This document shows, one piece after another, positions 14,429 through 23,776 of a DNA stretch of 29,813 nt (its first letter is position 1; the number at the start of each line of letters is the position of its first letter). Below the pieces are notes generated by a model. The model was not told the DNA's origin and searched no databases. It was given only the letters and a program-made list of their open reading frames with translations. Source of the DNA: Planktomarina sp. Lineage in GTDB: Bacteria; Pseudomonadota; Alphaproteobacteria; Rhodobacterales; Rhodobacteraceae. The translations under genes were made by a program, and so were the position numbers. Where the stretch lies: the NCBI GenBank assembly GCA_016780825.1, contig JADHLF010000033.1:1-29813 (forward strand), in the 5' to 3' direction.

Positions 14429-14884
14429 TTATGCCCTAAAAACCGATGCCAGAAGAGCTTCCAAAGCCTCTGCATCCTCTCGGGTAAATGCATCCGGTTG
14501 ATCGCTGTCGATATCCAGCACGGCCATCACATCACCCGCGCTGTTAAACACCGGCACAACCAACTCAGACCGGGTCGAGCTGGCGCAAGCGATATGGCCC
14601 TCAAAGGCCTCGACATCCGGCACCAATTGCGTGACTTTCAAGCGCGCCGCTGCGCCACAAACCCCGCGTGAGAAGGGGATTTGCAGACAACCATGTCCGC
14701 CTTGATAGGGTCCAATCTTGAGCATCTCCGGCCCGGTTACACGATAAAAACCCGTCCAATCGAAGCGATCATCGCTGTGATGCAGCTCACAGACCACACT
14801 GGCCATAAGGGCAATGACATCCTCCTCGCCGGCACAGAGGCTTGCGATGGTTTTGCTCAAGTCTTCGTAATTCACCCGCGCCAT
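14429..14884 (-). CDS. msrC: Free methionine-(R)-sulfoxide reductase (GAF domain)
   Basis: This enzyme reduces free methionine-R-sulfoxide to methionine with thioredoxin as donor and acts in oxidative-stress repair. It has 151 residues, almost all one GAF domain. The three cysteines of the family are present: C66 (GHGCLQIP), C76 (SRGVCG) and C100 (HIAC), matching C84, C94 and C118 of the E. coli enzyme. It starts 11 bases after the thiolase stop, so the two are likely one transcript. The homocysteine methyltransferase lies in the next operon, which puts a second methionine-related gene close by. Confidence 0.92.
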   Translation of the reverse strand: MARVNYEDLSKTIASLCAGEEDVIALMASVVCELHHSDDRFDWTGFYRVTGPEMLKIGPYQGGHGCLQIPFSRGVCGAAARLKVTQLVPDVEAFEGHIACASSTRSELVVPVFNSAGDVMAVLDIDSDQPDAFTREDAEALEALLASVFRA

Positions 14885-14895
14885 ATCCGCGGCCT

Positions 14896-16074
14896 TTATA
14901 GGCGTTCAATGGCAATGGCGGTGCCCTCGCCGCCGCCGATGCAAATCGCCGCAACACCGCGCTTGAGGTCATGCCGTTCCAAAGCATTCAGCAAGGTCAC
15001 CAAGATTCGCGCGCCCGAGGCGCCGATCGGATGACCCAAGGCGCAAGCACCGCCATAGACATTCACAACATCCGGGCTCAATTCCATCTCATGCATAAAG
15101 GCCATAGGCACAACAGCAAAAGCCTCGTTGACCTCCCATAGATCCACATCGGCAACGGACCAGCCCAGACGATCCAGCAGTTTTTTGGCCGCCGGAACTG
15201 GGGCGGTGGTAAACCAGCCGGGCGCTTGCGCATGGCTGGCGTGGCCCATTACGCGCGCCCGTGGCGTATAGCCTTTCGCCGCAAGACCAGAGGCATTGGC
15301 CAAAACCAAAGCCGCCGCCCCATCGGAAATCGAGGAAGAATTGGCCGCCGTCACCGTGCCACCCTCACGGAACGCGGGTTTCAAATGTGGAATTTTATCT
15401 GGCCGTGCGGTGCCGGGTTGCTCGTCCATAAAAACCTCAACCGTCGCCCTGCGCCCCGCCACGGTCACGGGGGCAATTTCAGCGGCGGCCGCGCCGCTGG
15501 CCTGTGCTGCCAAAGCCCGCTCAAGGGAGCGCAGCGCATAGGCATCTTGCGCGGCGCGGGAGAACTGAAAATGCATTGCGCAATCCTCAGCAAAAGTGCC
15601 CATCAAACGCCCTTTGTCGTAGGCATCCTCAAGACCGTCCAAAAACATGCTGTCGTGCACTTGCCCATGGCCCAGCCGTGCACCACCGCGCATTTTGGAC
15701 AAAAGGTAAGGCGCTTGGGTCATGCTTTCCATGCCGCCGGTCACCATCACCTGGCCATGACCCAAGGCCAATTGATCATACCCCATCATGGTGGTTTTCA
15801 TGCCCGATCCGCACATCTTATTGATCGTCGTTGCCGGGACATCTTCGCTCAGTCCCGCAGCAAATCCCGCCTGCCGTGCTGGCGCCTGGCCCTGCCCGGC
15901 GGGTAAGACGCAACCCATCAGCAACTCATTCACATCACCCGGTGCAACGTCACCGGCAGCAAGCGCCGCAGCAATCGCGACACCGCCCAACTGGCTCGCA
16001 GAGACATCGGCCAAAGCCCCTTGCATCCCGCCCATCGGCGTCCGGGCCGCTCCCACGATATAAACATCTTCCAT
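14896..16074 (-). CDS. Acetyl-CoA acetyltransferase (thiolase)
   Basis: This thiolase of 392 residues makes or cleaves acetoacetyl-CoA-type substrates. The nucleophile is C88 in INKMCGSG, the active-site histidine is H348 in ALGHPIGASGAR, the second cysteine is C378 in CIGGGEG, and NEAF is at 316-319. The length and motifs fit the biosynthetic acetoacetyl-CoA group, such as PhaA/AtoB, but a degradative acyl specificity cannot be excluded. GGAGG lies 6 bases upstream of ATG 16074. It is divergent from the gamma-glutamyltransferase gene; msrC is downstream in the same direction. Confidence 0.92.
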   Translation of the reverse strand: MEDVYIVGAARTPMGGMQGALADVSASQLGGVAIAAALAAGDVAPGDVNELLMGCVLPAGQGQAPARQAGFAAGLSEDVPATTINKMCGSGMKTTMMGYDQLALGHGQVMVTGGMESMTQAPYLLSKMRGGARLGHGQVHDSMFLDGLEDAYDKGRLMGTFAEDCAMHFQFSRAAQDAYALRSLERALAAQASGAAAAEIAPVTVAGRRATVEVFMDEQPGTARPDKIPHLKPAFREGGTVTAANSSSISDGAAALVLANASGLAAKGYTPRARVMGHASHAQAPGWFTTAPVPAAKKLLDRLGWSVADVDLWEVNEAFAVVPMAFMHEMELSPDVVNVYGGACALGHPIGASGARILVTLLNALERHDLKRGVAAICIGGGEGTAIAIERL

Positions 16075-16234
16075 AACGCGCCTCCTTCAAACAGGTGTTG
16101 CCCACTTATGACGCGCCCGCCGCCCTGGGGGCAAGGCTTTGCATCAGAAAATCACAAACCTCGCGCAGCCCCCTCGCCTCCGCCATATTATCCGCTATGT
16201 TTGGGTAAATTCAATTTATAAGGCTCAACTGCAC

Positions 16235-17812
16235 ATGCGCGATTTTCACCTTCCCGGCCGGTCGGCCGTCTTCGCAACCAATGGTATGGTCGCGACCTCT
16301 CACCCTTTGGCCGCCGCCACGGCAATTGATATCTTAAAAGCCGGCGGCAACGCGGCGGACGCAGCGATTGCAGCAGCGGTCTTATTGGGCATCTGTGAGC
16401 CGCAAATGACTGGCATTGGTGGAGATATGTTCGCCCTAATCCAAAAGCATCCATCCTCCGAAGTTGCAGCCCTCAATGGATCGGGACGCGCGCCGCTGGC
16501 CGCCAATGCAGCCGCACTGCGCGATGCGGGGCATGGCACGGTGCCGCTGCACAGCGTTGATGCGGTGACGATACCCGGCGCGATCGACGGGTTTTGCACC
16601 ATGGCAAGAGATTTCGGCGCGTTGCCACTCGAAGACATCCTAGCGCCCGCCATTCATTATGCCCGCGCGGGCGTGCCTGTTGCTCCAAAAGTCGCCTTTG
16701 ATTGGGCGCAAAATACGCAGGCCCTGCAAGGATCCGCGCGCGACAAATATCTGATCGGCGGCGCAGCGCCGAAACTTGGGCAGCTCTTCGCTGCACCCGG
16801 GCAGGCGGAAGTTCTCGAGCGCGTGGCCAAGGAAGGCCGAGACGGATTTTATACGGGCGCGGTTGCCGAAGATATGCAGGCCAGCCTGCGTGCTGCGGGC
16901 GGCTGTCATAGTCTTGAGGACTTTGCCGCGACAAAATCCACCTATGGCACACCGCTGCGCGCCTCCTACAAGGGCATTGAGATGCTCGAGCATCCAGCCA
17001 ATGGTCAAGGCGCAACAGCGCTCTTGATGCTCAATATGATGAAGCATTTTGACATCGCCGCCATGGCACCCTTTGGGACAGAACGCGCGCATATCGAAGC
17101 TGAAATTTCCAAATTGGCCTATGATGCACGCAATCGCTTTATTGCCGATGGCGATTATGCCAGCCGCATCGATCATATGATGGCACCCGAAACCGCCGCG
17201 CAGCTGGCCAGCCGAATCGACCCCAAGCGCGCCATGGCAGATCCGCACGGGCTATCGGAGGCGATCCATAAAGATACGATTTACATCACCGTTGTCGACA
17301 AAAACCGGATGGCCGTGTCATTGATCTACTCAATCTTCCATGCCTTTGGATCCGGACTCGCCTCAGACCGCTTTGGAATACTATTTCAAAATCGCGGGGC
17401 GGGATTCTCGCTCGAGGCGGGTCACCCCAATGAGCTGGCCGGCGGCAAGCGCCCCATGCACACCATCATCCCTGGCATGCTGGCCGAAGGCGGGCGGATC
17501 ACCATGCCCTTTGGGGTTATGGGCGGCTCCTACCAATCCAACGGCCATGCGCGTTTTTTATCAAACATGGTGGATTTCGGCTTGGACCCGCAGGAGGCGA
17601 TTGACGCACCCCGCTGCTTTTCCGACGCAGGCACGATGAAAGTCGAGCGCGGATATGGGCCGCAGGTCGCTCAAGAGCTGTCAGACATGGGCCATAAGGT
17701 CGAAATTCCTGCCGGGCCGATTGGCGGCGCTCAGGCAATATTGATCGGCGCGGATGGGGTGCTGCAAGGTGCATCTGATCCCCGAAAAGACGGTTGCGCC
17801 TTGGGCTATTAA
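16235..17812 (+). CDS. Gamma-glutamyltransferase family protein (Ntn hydrolase)
   Basis: This 525-residue protein belongs to the gamma-glutamyltranspeptidase family, which self-cleaves at a threonine and acts on glutathione or related acyl-amides. The N-terminal part has MVATSHPLAAATAIDILKAG and GGNAADAAIAAA. The likely nucleophile is the T of KDTIYITVVD, at the large/small subunit junction. The small subunit has GKRPMHTIIPGML where classical enzymes have a double-serine motif, and no signal peptide is seen. It is therefore probably a cytoplasmic GGT-like hydrolase or acylase of uncertain substrate. ATG 16235 has only a weak AAGG upstream; the longer frame from 16139 is non-homologous. Its stop overlaps the hspQ stop. 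Confidence 0.85.
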   Translation: MRDFHLPGRSAVFATNGMVATSHPLAAATAIDILKAGGNAADAAIAAAVLLGICEPQMTGIGGDMFALIQKHPSSEVAALNGSGRAPLAANAAALRDAGHGTVPLHSVDAVTIPGAIDGFCTMARDFGALPLEDILAPAIHYARAGVPVAPKVAFDWAQNTQALQGSARDKYLIGGAAPKLGQLFAAPGQAEVLERVAKEGRDGFYTGAVAEDMQASLRAAGGCHSLEDFAATKSTYGTPLRASYKGIEMLEHPANGQGATALLMLNMMKHFDIAAMAPFGTERAHIEAEISKLAYDARNRFIADGDYASRIDHMMAPETAAQLASRIDPKRAMADPHGLSEAIHKDTIYITVVDKNRMAVSLIYSIFHAFGSGLASDRFGILFQNRGAGFSLEAGHPNELAGGKRPMHTIIPGMLAEGGRITMPFGVMGGSYQSNGHARFLSNMVDFGLDPQEAIDAPRCFSDAGTMKVERGYGPQVAQELSDMGHKVEIPAGPIGGAQAILIGADGVLQGASDPRKDGCALGY

Positions 17813-18132
17813 TTGAGCTGAAACTGCAAAGGATAGGCGCCGTTTTCAAGCGGGCCAAAAATATCCTCAATATCGGGGTGATCCACCGGGTCCCCCGATA
17901 TATCCGCCACAAGATTTTGCTCGGACACATAGGCAATATAATAGCTCTGATCATTCTCAGCCAATAGATGGTAGTAGGGCTGATCCTTCACCGGCCGCGC
18001 CTCCTCCGGAATAGCTGCATACCATTCATCCGTGTTGGAAAACTCTGGATCCACATCAAAAACAACCCCACGAAACGGGTGTTTTTTATGCCGCACGATT
18101 TGGCCCAAATGATATTTCGCTTCAGCTTGCAC
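17809..18132 (-). CDS. hspQ: Heat shock protein HspQ (hemimethylated-DNA-binding YccV family)
   Basis: This 107-residue protein matches HspQ along its length: YHLGQIVRHKKHPFRGVVFD, DPEFSNTDEWYAAIPEE, then QPYYHLLAENDQSYYIAYVSEQNL. HspQ proteins bind hemimethylated DNA in vitro and regulate Lon-type proteolysis in enterobacteria. The start is GTG at 18132, with AGGTG just upstream. The gene converges on the gamma-glutamyltransferase gene and the two stop codons share TTAA (17809-17812). Confidence 0.92.
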   Translation of the reverse strand: MQAEAKYHLGQIVRHKKHPFRGVVFDVDPEFSNTDEWYAAIPEEARPVKDQPYYHLLAENDQSYYIAYVSEQNLVADISGDPVDHPDIEDIFGPLENGAYPLQFQLN

Positions 18133-18334
18133 AGGTCACCTATGATTTGCACTTCCTTTTACCCGGATTTGGATCAAAATGTCTATGCGGTGAAACAGAA
18201 TTGATCGCAATGCTTGGCATAATTCCGCAAACAGGCAACAGAATGCCAAAACCGCAGCACCATTGCAAAATTCATCCCTGAACGCTAGTGTGAGGCGCAA
18301 AAGCTGGCCCAATTAACAAAAAGCGACCGCACCC

Positions 18335-18925
18335 ATGAGCAGTATTCTTCGCAGCCTCGTTCTGATCACCCTTCTGGCGGGCTGTTCTTTCTCTGGCGTC
18401 AATTCAAATCCACCACGGAATTTGGACAATGCTTGCTCGATATTGGATCAGCGCCGCAGCTTCCTGCCGGCCTTTCGCGCAGCCAAGCGCAAATATGGCG
18501 TACCCATTTCGACGCAAATGGCGATGATTTGGCAGGAAAGCAAATTCATAGCCGATGCCAAGACGCCGAAGAAATACACTCTTTGGATCATTCCCGCCGG
18601 CCGTCAGAGCTCGGCCTATGGATACGCGCAGGCGCTGGATGGAACTTGGCGAGAATATAAGAAAAGCGCCGGACGCTGGGGCGCCAGCCGCACCAATATC
18701 CGTGATGCGGCCGATTTCATGGGCTGGTACATGGCGCAAAGCCGCCAGTCGCTGGGCATTGCCATGTCCGACACCCGCAACCAATATCTCGCCTATCACG
18801 AAGGCCGGACCGGTTACCGCCGGGGATCTTATAAATCCAAGCGCTGGCTGGTAAATATCGCAAATGGCCTCGACCGCCGGGCGGCGATGTATAAGCGGCA
18901 ATTGATCAGCTGCGGCAAGGGATAA
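18335..18925 (+). CDS. Small lytic-transglycosylase-like lipoprotein
   Basis: This 196-residue protein has a lipoprotein signal with lipobox LLAGC (13-17) and so should be anchored to the outer membrane through C17. The rest resembles a soluble-lytic-transglycosylase domain: MAMIWQESKF with E68 as likely catalytic acid, SSAYGYAQAL, and a later AYHEGRTGYRRGSY. It should cleave peptidoglycan glycan strands with formation of anhydro-muramic ends. The ribosome site at ATG 18335 is weak. It is alone between hspQ and the convergent lolA. Confidence 0.82.
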   Translation: MSSILRSLVLITLLAGCSFSGVNSNPPRNLDNACSILDQRRSFLPAFRAAKRKYGVPISTQMAMIWQESKFIADAKTPKKYTLWIIPAGRQSSAYGYAQALDGTWREYKKSAGRWGASRTNIRDAADFMGWYMAQSRQSLGIAMSDTRNQYLAYHEGRTGYRRGSYKSKRWLVNIANGLDRRAAMYKRQLISCGKG

Positions 18926-19084
18926 CGGCCACAGTTACCCGCAAGCCGCACGATCATAAGAGACGGCAAGTTGAGTAGCGAAGACAAAAACACATCTGCA
19001 TCGTGCCATTTCAACACAGAAACGGCGTGTTTCAAACGTTTTTGCAATCATTAGGCGCGGGTCATAGTTCACCCTGATCACAGC

Positions 19085-19672
19085 TCATTCACTGCGTTTT
19101 TGCATCTCATGTTGGATGTTGAACAACACATTCGACAGCCGGCCGCCTTCGGTCAGGCTGTCTAGGATGATTTGAGTTCGGCCGCCGGAATTGTCTTGCA
19201 CGATCCATTGGCGCAGCTGCACCGGGTTGTCGGTGAAAATCAGCTGGATGAACCCATAGTCGGGGTTTTCCGGGTCTTGCAGCGTCACAGCGGTTTGGGA
19301 CTCGGCCTCAAAATGTGCGACCACCATATTGCGTTGCGCCAAATCCACCTCGCGCTCCAAAACCAGATTAAGCGGGGAATGGCGCAGCGGAAACCGCAGC
19401 GGCTCATCGCGGGATTTGGGATCAAAGACAGCCACCTGACCGCCGCCCACCACAACCAAAGTTTTCTCTGGCGGGTCATATTCAAAACGCATACGCCCGG
19501 GCCGCCGAATGAACAGCCGCCCGGTCGAGGTTTCACCCTCATCCGTCATCTGCGAAAACTGAGCCTCTGCCGTGGTCATGGCATTAAAATAGGACGATAT
19601 TTCATTGAGGCTGATTTTCTCAGCGGCAACGGGGCTGGCAAAAACTATGCAAAGGGCAGAAATGAGTCTCAT
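19085..19672 (-). CDS. lolA: Outer-membrane lipoprotein carrier protein LolA
   Basis: LolA is the periplasmic chaperone that carries lipoproteins from the LolCDE complex to the outer membrane. This copy has 195 residues with a Sec signal peptide (cleavage near VAA-EK, residue 17-18), then the family segments AQFSQMTDEGETSTGRLFIRR-type strands and PGRMRFEYDPPEK. AGGA precedes the ATG at 19672. It lies 73 bases after ftsK in the same direction, an arrangement common in Rhodobacterales. It may depend on the ftsK transcript. Confidence 0.92.
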   Translation of the reverse strand: MRLISALCIVFASPVAAEKISLNEISSYFNAMTTAEAQFSQMTDEGETSTGRLFIRRPGRMRFEYDPPEKTLVVVGGGQVAVFDPKSRDEPLRFPLRHSPLNLVLEREVDLAQRNMVVAHFEAESQTAVTLQDPENPDYGFIQLIFTDNPVQLRQWIVQDNSGGRTQIILDSLTEGGRLSNVLFNIQHEMQKRSE

Positions 19673-19745
19673 GTCACAATCCTAGCCTGTTTCCCAAAAG
19701 GCGGGAAGCCCGCCCATATCACGATTGCGTCACCGCAGCAGCTGA

Positions 19746-22535
19746 TCAATTGTGCTCTGGCATCAAGATTTCTCTTTTGCCGACGTGATTTGCGGCGCTG
19801 ACCAACCCATTCTCTTCCATCTGCTCCACAAGCCGCGCGGCTTTGTTATAACCAATAGCCAGTTTTCGCTGGATGTAGCTGGTCGAACATTTACGATCTT
19901 TGGCAACGATCTGCACGGCCGTGTCATAGAGCGCATCTTCCAAATCCGTATTGCCACCGAGACCAAGCACCGCGTCAATATCACTCTCAGCCGCCTCGCT
20001 CGGACCCTCCAGAACTCCAGAAAGGTAATCTGGCGGACCGAAGGTTTTGAGATGATTGACCACATCTTCCACTTCTTCATCAGAACAGAAGGGGCCATGC
20101 ACACGCGTGACTTTACCGCCACCGGCCATGTAAAGCATATCACCCATGCCTAAAAGCTGCTCAGCGCCCATTTCACCCAAAATGGTCCGGCTGTCGACCT
20201 TTGAGGTCACCTGAAATGAGATACGGGTTGGGAAGTTGGCTTTAATTGTTCCGGTAATCACATCCACCGAAGGGCGCTGTGTCGCCATGATAATATGAAT
20301 GCCGGAGGCCCGTGCCATCTGCGCCAAACGTTGGATACAGGCTTCTATTTCCTTGCCCGCAACCATCATCAAATCCGCCATCTCATCAACCACAACAACG
20401 ATATAAGGCAGGGTTTCTGGTTTGAATTTTTCGGTCTCAAACAGGGGCTCGCCCGTGCCTTCGTCAAAGCCTGTTTGCACCGTGCGGCTGAACATCTCCC
20501 CTTTGGCCTGGGCATCTTTAACGCGGCTGTTGTAGCCATCTATATTGCGCACACCCATTTTCGACATCTTGCGATACCGCTCTTCCATCTCACCGACAGT
20601 CCATTTCAAGGCCACCACCGCCTTTTTAGGATCGGTGACAACGGGGCTCAGGAGATGGGGGATGCCGTCGTAAACGCTGAGTTCGAGCATTTTCGGATCA
20701 ATCATGATCATCCGACATTCTTCGGGCGTCAAGCGATAGAGCAAGGATAGGATCATCGTGTTAATGGCAACAGATTTTCCTGAACCCGTGGTCCCAGCGA
20801 TCAACAAATGCGGCATTTTTGCGAGGTTAGCCACAATGGGTTCACCACCGATGTCTTTGCCAAGTGCCAAAGGCAGACGCATATTCGCGTCACCAAAATC
20901 TCGTGCTGACAATATTTCACGCAGAACGCACATCTCGCGGCTCTCATTGGGCAGCTCAATCCCAATCACCGAACGGCCGGGCACCGTGCTCACCCGCGCG
21001 GAGAGGGCGGACATGGAGCGGGCGATATCATCCGACAGACCAATCACCCGGCTTGCTTTCAACCCGGGGGCTGGCTCCAATTCATACATTGTCACAACCG
21101 GACCGGGGCGCACGCTTACGATCTCGCCTTTTACACCATAATCATCCAACACGCTTTCCAACATGCGCGCATTGCTTTCCAATGCGTCGTCACTCAAGAC
21201 ATGCCGCTCAACGGAAGATGGGCTCATCAACAGGCTTAAAGGCGGCTTTACATAGGTTGGATCCGCCGCCTTGGGCTCCAGATCTAATGTTGGCTGCGCT
21301 TCCGCAATCGCTTGGCTGGAGGGCTTGATGGCCCGCCGCACGCCATGTTGCACCACCTGCTTATGCGAAGCGGTGAGCGGGGGTTCAGCCAGATATTCAG
21401 AGTGCACAGGGGCCGCGGTGTCATCCTCGAGACGCTCGGCGTCATCCTCCATAAATGGCGCTTCAGGCGCCGGGTGCTGCAAGATGATCGGCACCGGGCC
21501 CGTGGGCCGGCCGGGCTTGGCGGTGACAATTGGAGTTTGCCCCTGTGCGGTCAGAGCCGCTCGCGGATCACGCGCGCGAATGGCCTCGACAATTTTACCA
21601 CGAATACGATCCTGCATTGGATCTGCCACGCCACCCAATCGGCCCTCAAAAACGGGCTCGGTCTGGAACTGCTCAGGCTCCGGTTCGACCCCGCGCTTCA
21701 GAACCCGCGCGAAAAGCGATTTAGACTGCGGCTGCGCGGGAAGAGCAAGACCCACAGCCGCGCTCGGCATCGCGGGCGTGGCTCTGATCACAGATTCACC
21801 GCGCGCAGCGTCACTCTGTGACAAAGGATCCATGGCCGGATCACTGCGTTCTGCGGCGCGGCGCTCTTGACGGCTGCGCAGCCCGCTCCAGCCGCGCGCC
21901 AAGGCAAAAATCAACCCCAATATCAGCCGACTGCCCAGCACGCTGAGAGCACGAAAAAAGATTTTGATTTCGCCGAAGATCAACCCGGTCACATAACCGC
22001 CCAGGATCAAGACCAAAGCCCCCAACACCAAAGCCACGATATTTGCGCCCAAGGTCACCGAGCCCGGCAGCAATTGCAAAACCATGAAGAGCACCGTGTC
22101 ACCAAACAGGCCGCCCATTGAAAAACTATGGGACCAGCTGCTGATAGGTGTGAGTGTTGCGGCGTAAAGGGCACAAAGCGCCCAAAAAATTGGTGCATAG
22201 ATCAGGCGCATGGCCATGCGCTCCGCACCGGCATGCGCGATCAACCGCAGGCCCCATGCCAAAAATGTCAGCGGAATGCCCCAGCTGCCGAGGCCCATGA
22301 TCTTGATGAGCGGTGCCGCAACAATGGCGCCAATCTGCCCAAGCCAGTTTTGAATATCCGGTCCACCGGCAGAAATCCAAGCTGAATCCTCGGGTGCATA
22401 GCTTGCCAAAGCCAGAGCAAAAGCAACGCCCACTGCCAAAACTAGCAGTCCGAGCGCTTCGACGCCCCGTCTTTCTAAGAAAGCCTGTGTCGCTGCGTCC
22501 AAAAAAGGATCACGCCCGCGGGTTGGATAAGCCAT
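19746..22535 (-). CDS. ftsK: DNA translocase FtsK
   Basis: FtsK pumps chromosomal DNA at the septum and activates XerCD dimer resolution at dif. This copy has 929 residues. About four membrane helices lie in the first 200 residues, followed by a low-complexity proline/alanine-rich linker (about 215-440). The motor has Walker A GTTGSGKS near 580 and Walker B VVVVDEMAD near 713. The C-terminal gamma winged-helix domain includes TSYIQRKLAIGYNKAARLVE. ATG at 22535 has GAGGT close upstream and lies 13 bases after the aminotransferase stop; ATG at 22568 would overlap that gene. It is part of the amidase-aminotransferase-ftsK-lolA run. Confidence 0.96.
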   Translation of the reverse strand: MAYPTRGRDPFLDAATQAFLERRGVEALGLLVLAVGVAFALALASYAPEDSAWISAGGPDIQNWLGQIGAIVAAPLIKIMGLGSWGIPLTFLAWGLRLIAHAGAERMAMRLIYAPIFWALCALYAATLTPISSWSHSFSMGGLFGDTVLFMVLQLLPGSVTLGANIVALVLGALVLILGGYVTGLIFGEIKIFFRALSVLGSRLILGLIFALARGWSGLRSRQERRAAERSDPAMDPLSQSDAARGESVIRATPAMPSAAVGLALPAQPQSKSLFARVLKRGVEPEPEQFQTEPVFEGRLGGVADPMQDRIRGKIVEAIRARDPRAALTAQGQTPIVTAKPGRPTGPVPIILQHPAPEAPFMEDDAERLEDDTAAPVHSEYLAEPPLTASHKQVVQHGVRRAIKPSSQAIAEAQPTLDLEPKAADPTYVKPPLSLLMSPSSVERHVLSDDALESNARMLESVLDDYGVKGEIVSVRPGPVVTMYELEPAPGLKASRVIGLSDDIARSMSALSARVSTVPGRSVIGIELPNESREMCVLREILSARDFGDANMRLPLALGKDIGGEPIVANLAKMPHLLIAGTTGSGKSVAINTMILSLLYRLTPEECRMIMIDPKMLELSVYDGIPHLLSPVVTDPKKAVVALKWTVGEMEERYRKMSKMGVRNIDGYNSRVKDAQAKGEMFSRTVQTGFDEGTGEPLFETEKFKPETLPYIVVVVDEMADLMMVAGKEIEACIQRLAQMARASGIHIIMATQRPSVDVITGTIKANFPTRISFQVTSKVDSRTILGEMGAEQLLGMGDMLYMAGGGKVTRVHGPFCSDEEVEDVVNHLKTFGPPDYLSGVLEGPSEAAESDIDAVLGLGGNTDLEDALYDTAVQIVAKDRKCSTSYIQRKLAIGYNKAARLVEQMEENGLVSAANHVGKREILMPEHN

Positions 22536-22548
22536 ATGTACCTCAACA

Positions 22549-23712
22549 TCATTTATACAAGCAGTCACGCAATATCGTTAATCCGCGCTGCATTTCTTCT
22601 TTTGGAGCCACCAAGGCGACCCGAATATAGCCAGACCCAGGGTTCTGCTCATTTGCGATTTGCCCCAGATATGATCCTGGTAGCACCCGCAACCCCGTTT
22701 CGGTCCAAAGTTTTACGGCAGCGGCTTCGTCATCCTCGACGGGCAACCACAAGAAAAACCCGGCTTCTGGCGAATTATAGCACTGAATTCCGGCAAAAAT
22801 GCGATCCGCCGCCTCGAATTTGCCACAATATAGTTGCCGGTTGGCAACAACATGTTCCTCGTCTGACCATACCTTAGCAGAAACATGCTGGATAGGTCCA
22901 GCCACAGGACAGCCCGCATAGGCACGCAGCCGTTTGATTCGTGCGATATTTTTGGGCCCCGAGGCCACAAAGCCCGACCGCAGCCCCGGAAGGTTCGAGC
23001 GTTTCGACAACGAATGAAAGGCCACCACACGTTCGGGGTCTGCCCCCATCTGCGCCGCCACCTGCAACGCACCGGGCGGCGGGGCAGCTCGGTAGATCTC
23101 GCTATAACATTCATCTGCAAAAATTTTGAAATCATAGGTCTCCGCCAGCGTCAGCAGTCGCGACCAATAGGCCTCCGACGCAACCGCGCCCTGCGGATTA
23201 GAGGGTGAGCATAGAAAAAAGACCGAGGTTTGGTTGAGCTCTTCGGGCGTCAACGCATCCAAATCCGGTAAAAATCCACTTTCTGCCCGCGCTGGCAAAT
23301 ACACCGATTGCGCCCCAATCGCCATGGCTGCAACCGTGTAAACCTGATAAAATGGATTTGGAATCAATATTTTGGATCCCGTTTCGCCCAGCGCCACCAC
23401 CGCATTAAACAACCCTTCGCGTGTGCCATTGAGCACCATCACTTGAGTGTCCATGTCCAGATCAATCGCATAGCGACGCTGCAAGAATCCAGTGATCGCC
23501 CCGCGCAATTCTGGCGTGCCATTATTGTCTGGATAGCTGTTGAACCCCTCCATTGCCTCAACCAATGTCGGTCCAACCCAATCGGGAAATTTATGTTTTG
23601 GCTCGCCGATGGTCATATTGATGACCGGACCACCCGGTGCCTGACCATCCAACAGATTGCGCAGACGAGGCCAGGTCGCGGTCGGCAAAGCGTCGAAACG
23701 GGTGGGCATCAT
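22549..23712 (-). CDS. PLP-dependent class I/II aminotransferase (DapC/aspartate-transaminase-like)
   Basis: This 387-residue fold-type I aminotransferase has NMTIGEPKHKFPDW at 32-45, SPSNPQG at 169-175, a D200-x-x-Y203 pair that contacts the cofactor, and the PLP lysine K237 in SLSKRSNLPGLR. The sequence is closest in feel to the group annotated as succinyldiaminopimelate transaminase in alphaproteobacteria, which would place it in lysine and peptidoglycan synthesis. That specificity is inferred. AGGAG lies 7 bases upstream of ATG 23712. The gene lies between the amidase (64-base gap) and ftsK (13-base gap). Confidence 0.88.
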   Translation of the reverse strand: MMPTRFDALPTATWPRLRNLLDGQAPGGPVINMTIGEPKHKFPDWVGPTLVEAMEGFNSYPDNNGTPELRGAITGFLQRRYAIDLDMDTQVMVLNGTREGLFNAVVALGETGSKILIPNPFYQVYTVAAMAIGAQSVYLPARAESGFLPDLDALTPEELNQTSVFFLCSPSNPQGAVASEAYWSRLLTLAETYDFKIFADECYSEIYRAAPPPGALQVAAQMGADPERVVAFHSLSKRSNLPGLRSGFVASGPKNIARIKRLRAYAGCPVAGPIQHVSAKVWSDEEHVVANRQLYCGKFEAADRIFAGIQCYNSPEAGFFLWLPVEDDEAAAVKLWTETGLRVLPGSYLGQIANEQNPGSGYIRVALVAPKEEMQRGLTILRDCLYK

Positions 23713-23776
23713 AAACTGTCTCCTCTTGCGATAAGGCGTAAGCCAGCCAGACGATCACTGCAAATCAAAACCATCA

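Noticed and set aside
19019..19033. Weak hairpin GAAAC/GTTTC followed by a T-rich stretch between the lytic transglycosylase and lolA
   Set aside because: The 5-base-pair stem is too weak to call a terminator, though the place is right for one.
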